Source: Chitinophagaceae bacterium (lineage in GTDB: Bacteria > Bacteroidota > Bacteroidia > Chitinophagales > Chitinophagaceae). Taken from it: a stretch of 14,866 bases of DNA. The position numbers were made by a program, and so were the translations under genes. The stretch spans positions 1 through 14,866 of the forward strand of contig JABMML010000272.1 in NCBI GenBank assembly GCA_013205585.1, given 5' to 3'. The notes beneath the pieces were generated by a model. It made no database searches, was not told the DNA's origin, and saw nothing but the letters and a program-made list of their open reading frames with translations. Of this stretch, positions 13,780 to 14,866 are shown piece by piece. Positions within the stretch are counted from its first letter, which is position 1. Each line of letters opens with the position of its first letter.

Positions 13780-14866
13780 ATGCGTAAAATAGTTCTATTC
13801 ATTTCAATTTGTTTTTTATTCAATGCATCTTTGTATGCGCAAAAAAATAGTGCCGAAATTTATGCCCAGATAAAAAAAATGGGGGTAGTAGGCAGTGTTT
13901 TATATGTAGCAGCACATCCCGATGATGAGAATAATAGTTTCCTTCCTTATTTGACCAAAGAAAGAATGTATAGAGCTGCTTATTTAAGTTTAACCAGAGG
14001 CGATGGTGGCCAAAACTTAATAGGTAAAGAGCAAGGGGTAGAATTAGGCTTAATTAGAACACAGGAATTATTAGCAGCCCGCGCACAAGATGGAGCAGAA
14101 CAATATTTTTCTAGAGCCTATGAATTTGGTTATAGTAAATCTTCAGAAGAAGCCTTAACTATTTGGAATCATGAACAAGTTTTAAGTGACGCCGTTTGGG
14201 TGATTAGAAAGTTTCAACCCGATATTATTATTGCACGTTTTCCACCAGATGCAAGAGCTGGTCATGGTCATCATTCAGCCTCTGCCATTATTGCTAATGA
14301 AGCATATATAGCCGCTGCTGATAGCAGTAAATTTATAGAACAATTTAAGTATGGTGTGAAGCCTTGGAAAGCAAAAAGAATACTTTGGAATACTTTTAAT
14401 TTTGGAACCGTTAATACCACCAGTAGCAGTCAATTAAATATTGAAGTAGGTGGATACAATGCTACGGTGGGTAAAGGCTATGGTGAAATTGGGGCCGAAG
14501 CAAGAACTATGCATAAAAGCCAGGGAGAGGGCAGGCCAAGAAGAAGAGGTGCTAGTTTTGAATTTTTTGAAACCACCGGCGGCGATATTCCTAAGACCGA
14601 TATAATGGAAGGGGTGAATACGAACTGGGATAGATTGCAAGCCCCAAGTATTCAACTTACTATTAACGATATTCTAAAGCAGTATGAAATAGAAAACCCC
14701 GCTAAGTCGGTTCCTACTTTAGTGAATTTATATAAATCAATTGCAGGGCTTCCAAATTCACTTTGGAGAAATTATAAATTAACTGAACTGCAGGCTATTA
14801 TTAAAGACGCAGCGGGTATTTATATGGCAGCCAGTTCGCACCAGCAAGAAGTTTTTCCCGGAACAA
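13780..14866 (+). CDS. Secreted PIG-L/LmbE-family deacetylase, C-terminus cut by window
   Basis: The frame starts at ATG 13780 (MRKIVLFISICFLF...) and stays open for 362 codons to the window edge, so the protein is incomplete. A signal peptide covers about residues 1-20 (cleavage near LYA/Q). The zinc-site motif AAHPDDEN lies at 44-51, with H46, D48, D49 and E50, and RGDGGQN follows. A GHGHHSA motif at 161-167 supplies the third metal histidine. These are the marks of PIG-L family N-acetylglucosaminyl-type deacetylases, which remove acetyl groups from amino sugars using zinc. Exported Bacteroidota members are often much larger, with further domains downstream; the part here covers the catalytic domain. 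The substrate is unknown; an extracytoplasmic amino-sugar glycan or conjugate is a guess. It is divergent from ggt. Confidence 0.88.
   Translation, partial: MRKIVLFISICFLFNASLYAQKNSAEIYAQIKKMGVVGSVLYVAAHPDDENNSFLPYLTKERMYRAAYLSLTRGDGGQNLIGKEQGVELGLIRTQELLAARAQDGAEQYFSRAYEFGYSKSSEEALTIWNHEQVLSDAVWVIRKFQPDIIIARFPPDARAGHGHHSASAIIANEAYIAAADSSKFIEQFKYGVKPWKAKRILWNTFNFGTVNTTSSSQLNIEVGGYNATVGKGYGEIGAEARTMHKSQGEGRPRRRGASFEFFETTGGDIPKTDIMEGVNTNWDRLQAPSIQLTINDILKQYEIENPAKSVPTLVNLYKSIAGLPNSLWRNYKLTELQAIIKDAAGIYMAASSHQQEVFPGT

Noticed and set aside
14434..14655. 73-codon - strand frame inside the PIG-L gene
   Set aside because: The + strand frame carries intact deacetylase motifs through this region; the reverse frame shows no recognisable protein.
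1..14866. CRISPR arrays, phage or transposon genes, toxin-antitoxin or defence systems
   Set aside because: No spaced repeats, transposase, integrase, nuclease or toxin-like frames were seen; nearly all sequence is covered by recognised genes.

Overview
The window looks like a chromosomal segment of a member of the Bacteroidota, possibly Chitinophagaceae-like (the family is inference). The DNA is AT-rich. Start codons lack Shine-Dalgarno sequences and sit behind A-rich leaders, and a TAnnTTTG-type promoter element precedes infA. The L36 protein is the zinc-free form with a typical Bacteroidota sequence, L17 carries a long Ala/Lys/Glu tail, and the TamB protein is of the large Bacteroidota type. 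All long genes are intact except the last, which is cut by the window edge. No tRNA, rRNA, CRISPR array, insertion sequence, prophage or plasmid signature was seen.

Bases 1-3864 hold the distal part of the ribosomal protein super-operon, the alpha operon: infA, rpmJ, rpsM, rpsK, rpsD, rpoA and rplQ, all on the + strand. It is closed by a textbook intrinsic terminator at 3834-3864. The gaps between its genes are fairly wide (about 60-110 bases). Five of the six, all but the infA-rpmJ gap, hold at least one predicted RNA hairpin. The most elaborate lies before rplQ, where a GNRA-capped stem and a 7-bp stem may be joined by an outer helix; a long-stem hairpin lies before rpsD. These are candidate processing, attenuation or autoregulation elements.

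Bases 3865-7133 hold three + strand metabolic and envelope genes: carA (small subunit of carbamoyl-phosphate synthetase), aroQ (type II 3-dehydroquinate dehydratase) and an ArnT/PMT-like family 39 glycosyltransferase membrane protein. The last ends 6 bases from the end of the convergent tamB gene.

Bases 7140-13596 form a - strand pair transcribed ggt then tamB, separated by 28 bases. ggt encodes a secreted gamma-glutamyltransferase and tamB a 1562-residue envelope assembly / lipid-bridge protein that probably starts at TTG. Divergent from ggt, a secreted PIG-L/LmbE-family zinc deacetylase begins at 13780 and runs off the window.

The window is mostly housekeeping sequence. I found no convincing undescribed multi-gene system. 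The most worthwhile leads are the RNA structures in the ribosomal operon gaps and the ggt-tamB pairing.
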